From CAVSNH01 sp963729275 (GTDB lineage Bacteria; Actinomycetota; Acidimicrobiia; Acidimicrobiales; RAAP-2): a DNA stretch of 64,000 nt. This document shows positions 1 to 8,544 of this stretch, piece by piece. A model generated the notes under the pieces. That model was not told the DNA's origin and did no database searches. It saw only the letters and a program-made list of their open reading frames with translations. The first letter of the stretch is position 1. Each line of letters starts with the position of its first letter. A program made the translations under genes and the position numbers. Location of the stretch: positions 434,001 through 498,000 of the forward strand of contig CAVSNH010000013.1 of the NCBI GenBank assembly GCA_963729275.1, written 5' to 3'.

Positions 1-262
1 ACCGCGGGCCGAGGGCATCGAGGAGCAACTGCAGCCGTTCGAGGACGGACGGCTCCGAGATGTCCCCGTCACCGGAGGGCGAGGGGCGCACGGGCCGATA
101 GCGGTCGACGTCGAGGTCGTCGATGCGGCTGTAGCGCCACACCTCGTCCTTCTCGGTGGGGAGCGGCGCCGACGAGAACACCTCGGCTGCGGCGGTTCGA
201 CGGCGGGTCAGCCACTCCGGACCGGCGAGCTCGGCGGCAGCAGCAGGGGTGAAGGAAGTCAG
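1..262 (-). CDS. sufD: SufD N-terminus (partial, runs off window)
   Basis: Fe-S cluster assembly scaffold subunit of SufBCD; only about the first 87 residues are inside the window. The reverse strand reads LTSFTPAAAAELAGPEWL, then EKDEVWRYSRIDDLDVDRYR, which matches the N-terminal region of SufD proteins, and sufB lies nearby on the same strand. No ATG, GTG or TTG exists in frame between the upstream stop (308-310) and the conserved region. The only plausible start is CTG at 260-262, placed 7 nt after a GAAAGG Shine-Dalgarno (270-275). A base error in the start codon is the alternative. The gene is cut off from sufB by the inverted gene at 403-1269, so it probably needs its own promoter. Confidence 0.72.
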   Translation of the reverse strand, partial: MTSFTPAAAAELAGPEWLTRRRTAAAEVFSSAPLPTEKDEVWRYSRIDDLDVDRYRPVRPSPSGDGDISEPSVLERLQLLLDALGPR

Positions 263-390
263 TCGATGGCCTTTCGCGACAGGAGGCCCGCGTCCGAGCC
301 TCCGCCCTCAATGTTACCCGGCGACCTGCGACGATCGGCCGGGCGACGATGGGACCGTCGGCCCTCGGCGTCGCATTTGGATGCGCGGCC

Positions 391-396
391 TACGCT
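391..396 (+). promoter_or_regulatory. -10 box TACGCT, leaderless promoter of the dienoyl-CoA isomerase gene
   Basis: TACGCT ends 6 nt before the ATG at 403, so transcription should begin at or next to the start codon. There is no Shine-Dalgarno, which supports the choice of this start over an in-frame ATG at 349. Confidence 0.5.
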
Positions 397-402
397 CTTC
401 GC

Positions 403-1269
403 ATGCCGCGCCCCGACTCCTTCACTTCCGAGGTCCTCACTCTCGAGACAGAGAGAGGCGTCGCCACCCTTTGGCTCGATCGTCCCGAGAAGCGCAACGC
501 TCTGGGCCCGGCCTTTTGGGCCGACCTGCCACGGGCCATGGAGACCATCGGTGCGGACCCCGACCTCCGGGTGGTCGTCGTGGCCGCCAAGGGCCCGCAC
601 TTCACCGTCGGTCTCGACCTCGTGGCCATGGCCGGCGTGCTCGCCGGCGGCTCTGACTCCGGCTCGGCGGACGGCAGCTCGGGACGCCAGCCGTCCATGG
701 CCGCCCGCGCCCGCACGGCGCGCACCCAGATCCTCCGCATGCAGCAGTCGGTCACCTCCGTGGCCGACTGCCCGCTCCCGGTCATCGCCGCCATCAGCGG
801 CTACTGCATCGGCGGTGGGGTGGATCTGGCCGCAGCCTGCGACATCCGCCTGGCCAGCCGTGACGCCGTCCTGTCGGTGCGGGAAGCGAAGCTGGCCATC
901 GTGGCCGACCTGGGCAGCCTCCAGCGTCTCCCGTCCATCATCGGCCGTGGGCACGTCGCCGAGCTCGGCTTCACGGGAATGGACATCACCGCCGAGCGGG
1001 CCGCCGCCATCGGCTTGGTCAACCGGGTGAGCGCCGACCCCGAGGCCGTGCTGGCTGACGCCCGAGACCTGGCCGCCGACATCGCGGCCAACTCACCTCT
1101 CGCCGTCCAAGGCACGAAAGCGGTGCTGGTGGCGGGCGAGACGCGGTCGGTGAGCGAAGGCCTCGACTATGTGGCCACCTGGAACGCAGGAGCACTGGCC
1201 TCCGACGACCTTCGTGAGGCCATGGTCGCCTTCGCCGAAAAACGCCCGCCCGTCTTCACCGGGCGCTGA
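403..1269 (+). CDS. Delta3,5-delta2,4-dienoyl-CoA isomerase (crotonase superfamily)
   Basis: Probably shifts double bonds of 3,5-dienoyl-CoA to 2,4-dienoyl-CoA during beta-oxidation of unsaturated acyl chains. 288 residues. The oxyanion-hole segments are HFTVGLDL and CIGGGVDLAAACD. The segment VREAKLAIVADLGSLQRLP (about residues 158-176) carries the Glu and Asp spaced as in ECH1 dienoyl-CoA isomerases, including the LQRLP signature that ordinary enoyl-CoA hydratases lack. The C-terminus FAEKRPPVFTGR is typical of crotonases. The gene lies between two suf genes but on the opposite strand. A plain enoyl-CoA hydratase is the alternative; the ECH1 motif makes isomerase more likely. Confidence 0.82.
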   Translation: MPRPDSFTSEVLTLETERGVATLWLDRPEKRNALGPAFWADLPRAMETIGADPDLRVVVVAAKGPHFTVGLDLVAMAGVLAGGSDSGSADGSSGRQPSMAARARTARTQILRMQQSVTSVADCPLPVIAAISGYCIGGGVDLAAACDIRLASRDAVLSVREAKLAIVADLGSLQRLPSIIGRGHVAELGFTGMDITAERAAAIGLVNRVSADPEAVLADARDLAADIAANSPLAVQGTKAVLVAGETRSVSEGLDYVATWNAGALASDDLREAMVAFAEKRPPVFTGR

Positions 1270-1328
1270 CCGGCTGCTGACCGGGCGAGCCCGGTCGCCG
1301 AGCGCTCGACGCCAGGCTGACCACTCCC

Positions 1329-1676
1329 TCAGCGACGGCGTCGCCGCCACCACCGGCCTTCCTTGCGCTCCCGTTCGGCGTCCTCTTCACGCACGTCGGC
1401 GAGCACCCCGGGCCCGATCTCGTTCACGATGTCCTCGGCCTGATCGAGCAGTTTGATGGCCTCGTCGTCGGGCACGTCGGGCATCGACTCGATCGGCGGT
1501 TCGATGAGCGAGCCGTGCGACCACCCGACGTCGGCCAGGCGCGGGGCGTAGGACGGACAGTCGTCCGGGCATTTCCACGGCGCCTCGGGAGCAAGGTCGA
1601 GGACGCAGAAGCGCGCCACCTCGCCCGAGTCGTAGGTCCTGGATTGGAAGTGCTTGCACTCTTCGCGCATCGGCAT
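1329..1676 (-). CDS. Small conserved Cys-containing protein downstream of sufB
   Basis: 115 residues, function unknown. The N-terminal half holds four cysteines (EECKHF, ARFCVLD, PWKCPDDCPSYAPRL), a spacing that could bind a metal or Fe-S cluster. The middle is acidic and helical (DDEAIKLLDQAEDIVNEIG) and the C-terminus ends in a basic WWRRRRR tail. It sits 142 nt downstream of sufB on the same strand, so a role linked to Fe-S assembly is a reasonable guess from position only. Two start codons (ATG at 1676 and ATG two codons later) are possible. Confidence 0.65.
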   Translation of the reverse strand: MPMREECKHFQSRTYDSGEVARFCVLDLAPEAPWKCPDDCPSYAPRLADVGWSHGSLIEPPIESMPDVPDDEAIKLLDQAEDIVNEIGPGVLADVREEDAERERKEGRWWRRRRR

Positions 1677-1818
1677 GGCACGACCTGCCTTTCTACGTCC
1701 TCTGGTCGCGTGCTCGATCCGAGCCTGTCCGGTTCACGGCGCCGGCGCACGGCGGGTCGCTCGCTCCTTCACCACGAGCACCGCCTTGGGCCGCTGATCC
1801 GGGAACAGGAGTACTGCC

Positions 1819-3219
1819 CTACCCGACCGAGCCCTCCATCTGCAGCTCGATGAGCCGGCTCCACTCCACGGCGTACTCCATGGGGAGTGTCCGGGTCACC
1901 GGCTCGATGAACCCGTTCACGATCATGCCCATGGCCTGCTGTTCGGAGAGCCCGCGGCTCATCAGGTAGAACAACTGATCCTCGCCCACCTTGGAGACGG
2001 TGGCCTCGTGGGCGATGCGAGCGTCGCGCTCGGCCACCTCCATGTATGGCTTGGTCTCCGAGGTCGAGTCGTCGTCGAGGAGGAGCGCGTCGCAGCGGAC
2101 GAAGCTCTTGGACTTGGTCGCGCCCTCGTCGACGTGGACCTTGCCTCGATAGGTGGTGATCCCACCGTCCTTGGAGATCGACTTGGAGATGATGGTCGAG
2201 GTCGTCTCGGGCGCGACGTGGAACATCTTCGCCCCGGCGTCCTGATGTTGGCCGGCGCCGGCATAGGCCACCGACAGGACCTCGCCCGAGGCCTTTGGGC
2301 CCATCAGGTAGACGGACGGGTACTTCATGGTCAGTCGTGACCCGATGTTGCCGTCGATCCACTCGACGTGGGCCTCGGCTTCGGCCCGGGCCCGCTTGGT
2401 CACCAGGTTGTAGACGTTGTTCGACCAGTTCTGGATGGTCGTGTAGGTGATGCGCGAACCCGGCAGGGCCACGAGCTCGACCACGGCCGAGTGCAAGGAG
2501 TCGGTCGTGTAGACCGGGGCCGAGCAGCCCTCGATGTAGTGCACCTGCGAGCCCTCGTCGGCGATGATCAGCGTGCGCTCGAACTGGCCCATGTTCTCGG
2601 CGTTGATCCGGAAGTAGGCCTGAAGCGGCTGGTCGACGTTCACCCCGGGTGGGACGTAGATGAACGAGCCCCCCGACCACACGGCCGAGTTCAGGGCGGC
2701 GAACTTGTTGTCACCCGGGGGGATGATGGTCCCGAAGTACTTGCGCACGAGGTCGGGGTAGTCGCGCACGGCCGTGTCCATGTCGCAGAACAGGACGCCC
2801 AGGCGCTCGAGGTCCTCTCGGTTGCGATGGAAGACGACCTCGGACTCGTACTGAGCGGTGACCCCGGCCAGGTACTTGCGCTCGGCCTGGGGGATGCCCA
2901 GCTTCTCGTAGGTGTTCTTGATGGCATCGGGGAGGTCGTCCCAGTCACCCACCTGCTCCGAGGTGGGCTTGATGTAGTAGTAGATGTCGTCGAAGTCGAG
3001 GTCAGGCATGTTGACCGCGAACCATTCGGCCATGGGCTTGCGCTCGAAGCGGGTGAGGGCCCGGAGACGGAAGTCCCGCATCCAGTCCGGCTCCTTCTTC
3101 ATGGCCGACATCTCGCGGACGATGGACTCGTTGAGCCCCTTCTTGGGCTTGAAGACGTAGTCCTCTGCGTCCGACCAGCCGAGCTTGTACTTGCCGAGGT
3201 CGAGATCGGTGGTTGTCAT
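1819..3219 (-). CDS. sufB: Fe-S cluster assembly protein SufB
   Basis: Scaffold subunit on which SufBCD assembles Fe-S clusters in the cytoplasm. 466 residues, the usual SufB length. The sequence shows YKLGWSDAEDYVFKPKKGLN at the N-terminus, SAVWSGGSFIYVPPGVNV in the beta-helix, and the C-terminal SMYHVAPETTS/RCDALLLDD-type segments with GRDARIAHEATVSKVGEDQLFYLMSRGLSE-like sequence (here AERDARIAHEATVSKVGEDQ). The start ATG overlaps the stop of an upstream 11-codon frame (ATGA). It heads the local suf genes; no SufC, SufS, SufU or SufR gene is visible in the window. Confidence 0.97.
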   Translation of the reverse strand: MTTTDLDLGKYKLGWSDAEDYVFKPKKGLNESIVREMSAMKKEPDWMRDFRLRALTRFERKPMAEWFAVNMPDLDFDDIYYYIKPTSEQVGDWDDLPDAIKNTYEKLGIPQAERKYLAGVTAQYESEVVFHRNREDLERLGVLFCDMDTAVRDYPDLVRKYFGTIIPPGDNKFAALNSAVWSGGSFIYVPPGVNVDQPLQAYFRINAENMGQFERTLIIADEGSQVHYIEGCSAPVYTTDSLHSAVVELVALPGSRITYTTIQNWSNNVYNLVTKRARAEAEAHVEWIDGNIGSRLTMKYPSVYLMGPKASGEVLSVAYAGAGQHQDAGAKMFHVAPETTSTIISKSISKDGGITTYRGKVHVDEGATKSKSFVRCDALLLDDDSTSETKPYMEVAERDARIAHEATVSKVGEDQLFYLMSRGLSEQQAMGMIVNGFIEPVTRTLPMEYAVEWSRLIELQMEGSVG

Positions 3220-3251
3220 AGGCGTTCCCGAGCCGCCGCCCGACGGCTCAT
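3216..3251 (-). CDS. Possible 11-codon leader peptide coupled to sufB
   Basis: ATG at 3251 opens a frame reading MSRRAAARERL whose TGA overlaps the sufB ATG. A GGTAGGAGAA stretch directly precedes it, while sufB itself has only a poor Shine-Dalgarno. The SD spacing is short (about 2-4 nt), so this is a weak call; the purine run may simply be part of the untranslated leader. Confidence 0.3.
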   Translation of the reverse strand: MSRRAAARERL

Positions 3252-3264
3252 TTCTCCTACCCAG

Positions 3265-3270
3265 ATAGTA
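3265..3270 (-). promoter_or_regulatory. Candidate -10 box (TACTAT) for sufB
   Basis: TACTAT on the minus strand would place the transcript start near 3257, about 38 nt before sufB and just before the leader frame. No convincing -35 element is visible. The rest of 3271-3448, shared with the divergent oligopeptidase gene, shows nothing else recognisable. Confidence 0.4.
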
Positions 3271-3448
3271 ACAACCTGGGGCCCGGGGCTATACGACGGG
3301 GCCTGGCCGGCCGCCCCGGACCGCTCGTCGGGCCGTCGATGGGCGCAGATCGGCCTTCCCTGCGATCCGACCGAGCCCCTTGTCGAGTCGGCACGAGTCG
3401 GCAAGGGACGGCAACGGTCGGCAGCCTGGTCCGTGCCATTGTGGACCG

Positions 3449-5633
3449 ATGCCGAGTCCCCGCTCCTCTCCTCGCCCCTGGCCGCTCGACCCACCGGCAC
3501 CCGAGCGCCGGCCGGTCGTGCTCACGGCCCACGGCGATGTGCGGGTCGACGACTGGTACTGGTTGCGGGACCAGGACGACCCTGCCGTCATCGCCTACCT
3601 CGAGGCCGAGAACGCCTACACGCAAGGCGCCATGGCTCCGACCGAGAAACGTCAGCAGGCCCTCTACGAGGAGATGGTGGCCCGCATCGAGGAGACCGAC
3701 GTGTCCGTGCCGGCCCGAAAGGGGCCGTGGGCCTACTACGTGCGCACGCTGGAGGGGAGCAGCTACGCCATCCACTGCCGGCGGCCGGCCACCGCCGCTT
3801 CCGAGGGGCCCGACGACGGCGTGTCCGCCGGTGCCGACCACGCCGAGGAGGTCATCCTCGACGAGAACCAGCTGGCCGAGGGTCACGACTATCTGGCCGT
3901 CGGCAACCTGGCCGTCAGCCCCGATCACCGCTGGCTCGCCTACTCCACCGACACCGACGGCTCTGAGCGCTACACCATGCGCTTTCGAGACCTGGTGGCC
4001 GGGGGCGAGTCACCCGAGGACATCGCCGACACCACCTACGGGGTGGCCTGGGCCAACGACAACCGCACGGTGTTCTACGTGCGGGTCGACCAGGCCATGC
4101 GCCCCTACCAGCTCTGGCGCCACCGAGTGGGCACCGAAGCGGCCGGCGACGAGCTCGTCTACGAGGAGCCCGACGAGCATTTCTACCTCGGCGTGTCACG
4201 CACCAAGGACGACCGGTTCGTGGTCATGAGTCTCGAGTCCAAGATGACCACCGAGGTCCACGTGCTCCCGGCCGACGACCCCGATGGCCAGCTCCGGGTG
4301 GTCGAACCTCGTCGCCACGGTGTCGAGTACAGCGTCGACCACGACCTCGGCGACACGGTGGCCGGACGCGGCGCCCGCTTCCTCATCGTGACCAACGACG
4401 AGGCCGAGGACTTCCGTCTGGTGGAGGCGCCCGAGGACGACCCGGGCCGGGATCGGTGGCGAGAGGTCATCCCGGGACGGCCCGGCGTGCGCCTCGACGC
4501 CGTCGACCCCTTCGCCGGCCATCTGGCCGTCTTCGAGCGGGCCGAGGGGGAGACCCGGGTGCGCGTCATCGACGTCGAGCGGGGCACGTCGGTGACCGTC
4601 GGACAGCCGGAAACCCCGTCCACCGTGTGGGGCGGCGCCGAACCCCGAGTACGACGCCCCCATGCTTCGCTACGAGTACACGTCTCTCGTGAGCCCTCGC
4701 TCGACCATCGACTACGACTTCGCCACCGGGACGACCGCCCTGCGGAAGCGCCAACCGGTGCTCGGCGACTTCGACCCGGCGAATTACCGGACCGAGCGCC
4801 TCTGGGCCACGGCCGACGACGGCACCCAGGTGCCGGTATCGGTGGCCTACCGCCCCGACCTCGTCGCCGAACGGCGGGCGGGTGGGGACGGCGCCCCCTG
4901 CCTCCTCTACGGCTACGGCTCCTACGAGGTGTCCATCGACCCGGTGTTCTCGTCCCTCCGGCTCAGCTTGCTGGATCGCGGCTTCGTCTTTGCCATCGCC
5001 CACGTCCGAGGGGGAGGGGAGCTGGGCCGGCGTTGGTACGAGGACGGCCGCTTGGCGCACAAGCCCCACACCTTCGGCGACTTCATCGCTTGCGCCCGGG
5101 CCCTCATCGACGGTGGGTGGACGTCGCCGGACCGGCTGGTGGGCCGCGGCGGCAGTGCCGGCGGACTGCTCATCGGCGCGGTGGCCAACCTCGCTCCCGA
5201 GCTGTTCCGGGCCATGGTGGCCGAGGTGCCCTTCGTCGACTGCCTGACCACCATTCTCGACGAGACCCTCCCCCTCACCGTCCTCGAGTGGGAGGAATGG
5301 GGCAACCCGGTGACCGACCCCGACATCTACGCGGTCATGAAGTCGTACTCGCCCTATGACAACGTGCGCTCGGTCGCCGGCGACGGACGTCCCTTGCGCT
5401 ACCCGGACCTGCTGGTGACGGCCGGCCTGTCGGATCCCCGGGTCGGGTTCTGGGAGCCGGCCAAATGGGTGGCCAAGCTGCGGGCGGCCAACCCCGAGAA
5501 CCGGGTCCTGCTCAAGTGCGAGCTCGGTGCCGGGCACAGCGGGCCGTCGGGACGCTACGACGCCTGGAGGGACGAGGCCCTCGTCTTCGCCTTCATCCTG
5601 GACGCCCTCGGGATCGAGGACCCTCCTGACTGA
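3449..5633 (+). pseudogene. ptrB: Oligopeptidase B (S9A family) with a +1 frameshift
   Basis: Cytoplasmic serine oligopeptidase that would cleave peptides after Arg/Lys. The propeller half (from ATG 3449: PERRPVVLTAHGDVRVDDWY, DDWYWLRDQDDPAVIAYLEAE) is in one frame up to about 4640. The catalytic half continues in another frame from about 4641 (NPEYDAPMLRYEYTSLVSP). One extra G at about 4640 explains the break. The catalytic Ser is in GRGGSAGGLL, the Asp in DPRVGFWEP and the His in GAGHSGPSGR, so all triad residues survive. The joined product would be about 727 residues, close to family length. This is either a recent inactivating mutation or a sequencing error; the intact reading on both sides favours a very recent event or error. 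Confidence 0.85.
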
Positions 5634-5648
5634 GGGCCGTCGGGTCGG

Positions 5649-6614
5649 TCAGGTGGTGCTCGGCTGGAAGGTGGCCGTGAACGGGGTCACCGAGGCCCGG
5701 GGGATGAGCACCGGCACGCTGCCGACCGTCATCGAGGCACCGGCGGCGCCGAGCTCGACGACCGTCATGCCCGTGGCGTTGATCACCTGGGACCCGCCAG
5801 GTTGGAGAAGGCCCTGCCACAGGACGGTGCCGGCCGGCTCGGAAGTGGCCTGCACCCAACACGTCTGTGAGGCGCGCACGGTGACCGAGAAGACCGCCGA
5901 GCTGACAGCGTAAGTGGCCGTCTGAGCGGTGGCGGACAGCGCCACCAGCTGGGTTGGTTTCGCCGGTGGTGGAGCGTGTTGGACATTGCGCCGCGGCGAC
6001 GTGGCGCCTTTGTGTGGTGTGCCCCCAGCCGATTTGGTCGCCGGATGGGAGGAGGCGGTCGATGAGGCCGTAGGCCGGTGCCCTGAATGACGAGACCCGA
6101 TGTAAGCGAGGGCGCCGACGAAGAGGACCAGCACCACGACGATGAGCACACCGGTCCAGGGCCGTGACCGGCGGTTCATCGACTCGAGGGCGCTGCTCCG
6201 CATCCGCCGCTCCCGGCGGATGGGCACTCCGGACCCCGAGACGGGGACGGACGGGTCGAGCGGCGAGGCGTCGTCGAACATCAGCCGGGCGGGGCGCACG
6301 ACTTGGCGTCCGGAGTCAAGAGAGCCACCAACCCCACCCCTGCCACCGGTCCCGGCGCCGTAGCCGGCGATCGGGGCTGGCGGACCGATCCTGCCGTCAG
6401 CTCCATCGTCTGGGTCGTCGATGTCGAAGGGCCGCCTCGGGGCAAGGTTGGTGGTGACCGATCGGGTCGGCAGCCGCTCCATGGTGCCCACGGCGGCGTG
6501 GTAGCTACGGACCGAGTCGAGCTCGTCGCCGCCTGACCGACGGGCTAGCAGGGCCACTCCGGCCAGCAGGGCCACGATGACCAACGCCACGAGGACCACC
6601 AACATCGCGCCCAT
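5649..6614 (-). CDS. Membrane protein with RodZ C-terminal-like (DUF4115) domain
   Basis: 321 residues, function unknown. There is a hydrophobic N-terminal helix (residues 4-24), a polar Gly/Pro-rich cytoplasmic-type stretch, and a second membrane helix at about 154-173 (VLIVVVLVLFVGALAYIG). A Ser/Thr/Pro linker leads to a C-terminal beta domain (about 220-321) with CWVQATSEPAGTVLWQGLL and TPFTATFQPS, which resembles the DUF4115 domain of RodZ-like proteins. It lacks the N-terminal helix-turn-helix of true RodZ. It converges with the oligopeptidase gene with a 15-nt gap. Confidence 0.7.
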   Translation of the reverse strand: MGAMLVVLVALVIVALLAGVALLARRSGGDELDSVRSYHAAVGTMERLPTRSVTTNLAPRRPFDIDDPDDGADGRIGPPAPIAGYGAGTGGRGGVGGSLDSGRQVVRPARLMFDDASPLDPSVPVSGSGVPIRRERRMRSSALESMNRRSRPWTGVLIVVVLVLFVGALAYIGSRHSGHRPTASSTASSHPATKSAGGTPHKGATSPRRNVQHAPPPAKPTQLVALSATAQTATYAVSSAVFSVTVRASQTCWVQATSEPAGTVLWQGLLQPGGSQVINATGMTVVELGAAGASMTVGSVPVLIPRASVTPFTATFQPSTT

Positions 6615-6696
6615 TCAAGCCTCATCGTGACGACCCCCGAACGCGGCGGTGGGTGCGGCTCGGCCAAGCCCGACGATCAGGCCCGAGAGGCCCCTC

Positions 6697-7479
6697 TCAG
6701 ATGGCGGTGACCGAGGTCAGGCCCCCGTCCACGGTCAGGTGGGCGCCGGTGACGAAGGAGGCCTCCTCTGAGAGGAGGAACCGGACGGGCCGGGCGATCT
6801 CCTCCGGCTGGGCCAGGCGCTGGAGAGGAGTCGATGCCTCGAGCTGATCCCGGAAGCCGGGAAGGGCCAGGGCCGGAGCCAGCATCGGGGTGTCGACCGC
6901 TCCGGGGCAGAGGGCGTTGACCCGGATGCCCGAGGCCCCGAAGTGCTGGGCGATGGAACGCATGACGCCGAGGACGCCGCCCTTCGAAGCGCAGTAGGCG
7001 GTGAGGATGGCGCTGCCGAAGAGACCCTCGATAGAGGAGATGAGCACCATGGCCGAGCCCGGGCCGGCCCGCTGGAACGGCGCGACGAGGGACTTCGTGA
7101 TCATGACGGCCGACTTGAGATTCACGCCGAGCGTCGTGTCCCAGGTCTCGTCGTCGATGAGGTCGACGGTCATGGGCCCGGAGACACCGGCGGCGTGGAC
7201 GAAGCCGCCGAGCGAGCCGAGCGACGCCTCGGCAGCGCCCACCGCGTCGGGCAGCAATCGGCTGTCCCGGACATCGACTTCGGCCGACGCCGCCGTCGTC
7301 CCATGCCGGTCGCGACAGAGCGTGACGGTATCGGCGGCTCCCTCTGCGTCCACGTCCCAGACCATGACCGGTCGGCCGACCTCGGAGAGGGCGAGCGCGG
7401 TGGCGCGCCCGATGCCCGACGCCCCCCCGGTGACGAGCACCCCGGTGGCCGGTCGCCCGAGCGCCGGAGTGTCGGTCAT
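6697..7479 (-). CDS. SDR family NAD(P)-dependent oxidoreductase
   Basis: 260 residues, full-length classical short-chain dehydrogenase. The cofactor-binding motif is TGGASGIGRA (about residues 17-26). The catalytic Ser is in LISSIEG, with the YCASK Tyr/Lys pair downstream. The NNAG motif is replaced by HAAGVSG. The C-terminus (FVTGAHLTVDGGLTS) is typical of FabG-like enzymes. Its ATG overlaps the stop of the upstream RmlC-like gene by 4 nt, so it is the last gene of a four-gene operon. The substrate is unknown; a secondary alcohol or 3-ketoacyl group is usual for such proteins. Confidence 0.88.
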   Translation of the reverse strand: MTDTPALGRPATGVLVTGGASGIGRATALALSEVGRPVMVWDVDAEGAADTVTLCRDRHGTTAASAEVDVRDSRLLPDAVGAAEASLGSLGGFVHAAGVSGPMTVDLIDDETWDTTLGVNLKSAVMITKSLVAPFQRAGPGSAMVLISSIEGLFGSAILTAYCASKGGVLGVMRSIAQHFGASGIRVNALCPGAVDTPMLAPALALPGFRDQLEASTPLQRLAQPEEIARPVRFLLSEEASFVTGAHLTVDGGLTSVTAI

Positions 7480-8027
7480 GTCCGAAGTCCCAGGCGAGGC
7501 AGCTGGGCGGCCGGGATCTCGGCCCGGAGGGGGTTGGCACGGTCCCGGTCGGAGACGATCGGGTCGGAAAGCCCCCAGTCGGCCTCGATGGCCGGGTCGT
7601 CCCAGGCGACGCCCAGCTCGTCGGCTGGGTTGTAGTAGCTGTCGACCAGGTACCAGAGGGTGACATCGGTCAGGGAGGCGAAGCCGTGGGCCACTCCGGG
7701 CGGGATGAACAGTCCTCGGTCGACGTCGCCCTCGAGGTCGAGGCAGAGGGTGGCCCCGTCGGTGTCGGACCCCTCACGCAAGTCGTGGAGCACGACCCGG
7801 GCCGTCCCCGACAGCACGTACCAGTAGTCGGCCTGGTGGAGGTGATAGTGGAGCCCGACGATGGCGCCCCGCTGCTTCTCGGATCGGTTGGCCTGCACCA
7901 TCTCGCGCCCGAGGGGGAACCAGCTGCGTCGGTAGGTCTCGAGGAACCGGCCCCGGGGGTCGCCGTGGGCGTCGGGCTCGACGACGATCACGTCGCGGAT
8001 GACCTCGGACTGGCGGACGTGCGGCAT
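7476..8027 (-). CDS. RmlC-like dTDP-sugar 3,5-epimerase family protein
   Basis: 183 residues in the cupin fold of dTDP-4-dehydrorhamnose 3,5-epimerases. DPRGRFLETYRRSWFP matches the family's N-terminal strand. GLHYHLHQADYWYVLSGTAR carries the catalytic His region. The segment LVDSYYNPADELGVAWDDPA holds the family Tyr and the conserved DP. It is linked by overlapping stop/start codons to a flavin reductase and an SDR rather than to rmlA, B or D genes. The physiological substrate may therefore differ from dTDP-rhamnose precursors. Confidence 0.85.
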   Translation of the reverse strand: MPHVRQSEVIRDVIVVEPDAHGDPRGRFLETYRRSWFPLGREMVQANRSEKQRGAIVGLHYHLHQADYWYVLSGTARVVLHDLREGSDTDGATLCLDLEGDVDRGLFIPPGVAHGFASLTDVTLWYLVDSYYNPADELGVAWDDPAIEADWGLSDPIVSDRDRANPLRAEIPAAQLPRLGLRT

Positions 8028-8542
8028 CAGGCTCTCCCCTCGGAGGACGCGGTCTCGGAGGTGGCGACGTCCGTCAACGTGGCGAAGCTGCTCCGGTAGA
8101 AGACGAGGGGGGCGGCGTCCGACAGCCCGAGGTCGAGCACCCGTCCGAGGATGAGCTCGTGGTCCCCTGCGTCGTGGACCAGCTCCACCCGACAGTCGAC
8201 CCAGGCCAGACATCCAGCGATCAGCGGAGACCCGGTAACCGGCGCCGGCGCCCACTCGACGCCGGCAAACTTGTCGCCTCCCGAAACGGCGAAGCTCAGC
8301 GAGAGCTCCTCTTGGTCGTCGGCCAGCATGTTCACGCAGAAGCTGCCGGCCCGGGCGATCCGCGGCCACGTGGTCGAGGTCCGGGCCGGGGCCACGGCCA
8401 CGTATGGCGGGTCGATGGACAGCGACATGAACGACTGGCAGGTGAAGCCCGCCGGTTGTTCGTCCTCGATCCCGGTGACGACGGTCACGCCGGTCGCGAA
8501 TCGGCTCAGCGCGTCCCGGAACCGCCGCTCGTCGAAGGTCAC
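8027..8542 (-). CDS. Flavin reductase family protein
   Basis: 171 residues. Matches the FMN-binding flavin reductase domain used by two-component monooxygenases (HpaC type), which reduce FMN/FAD with NAD(P)H and pass it on. Visible family segments are ALSRFATGVTVVTG, GFTCQSFMSLSIDPPYVAVA and GSFCVNMLADDQEELSLSFA. It is 2 nt downstream of the MBL hydrolase gene and overlaps the RmlC-like start (TGATG). No monooxygenase partner is in the operon, so the acceptor is unknown. Confidence 0.88.
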   Translation of the reverse strand: MTFDERRFRDALSRFATGVTVVTGIEDEQPAGFTCQSFMSLSIDPPYVAVAPARTSTTWPRIARAGSFCVNMLADDQEELSLSFAVSGGDKFAGVEWAPAPVTGSPLIAGCLAWVDCRVELVHDAGDHELILGRVLDLGLSDAAPLVFYRSSFATLTDVATSETASSEGRA

Positions 8543-8544
8543 CG

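Noticed and set aside
2368..3966. 532-residue open frame antisense to sufB
   Set aside because: Shadow of sufB in high-GC DNA; composition dominated by Val/Gly/His/Asp and no family motif, while the opposite strand is an unmistakable SufB.
7476..8027. RmlC-like gene as part of a rhamnose biosynthesis cluster
   Set aside because: No rmlA, rmlB, rmlD or glycosyltransferase genes in the window.
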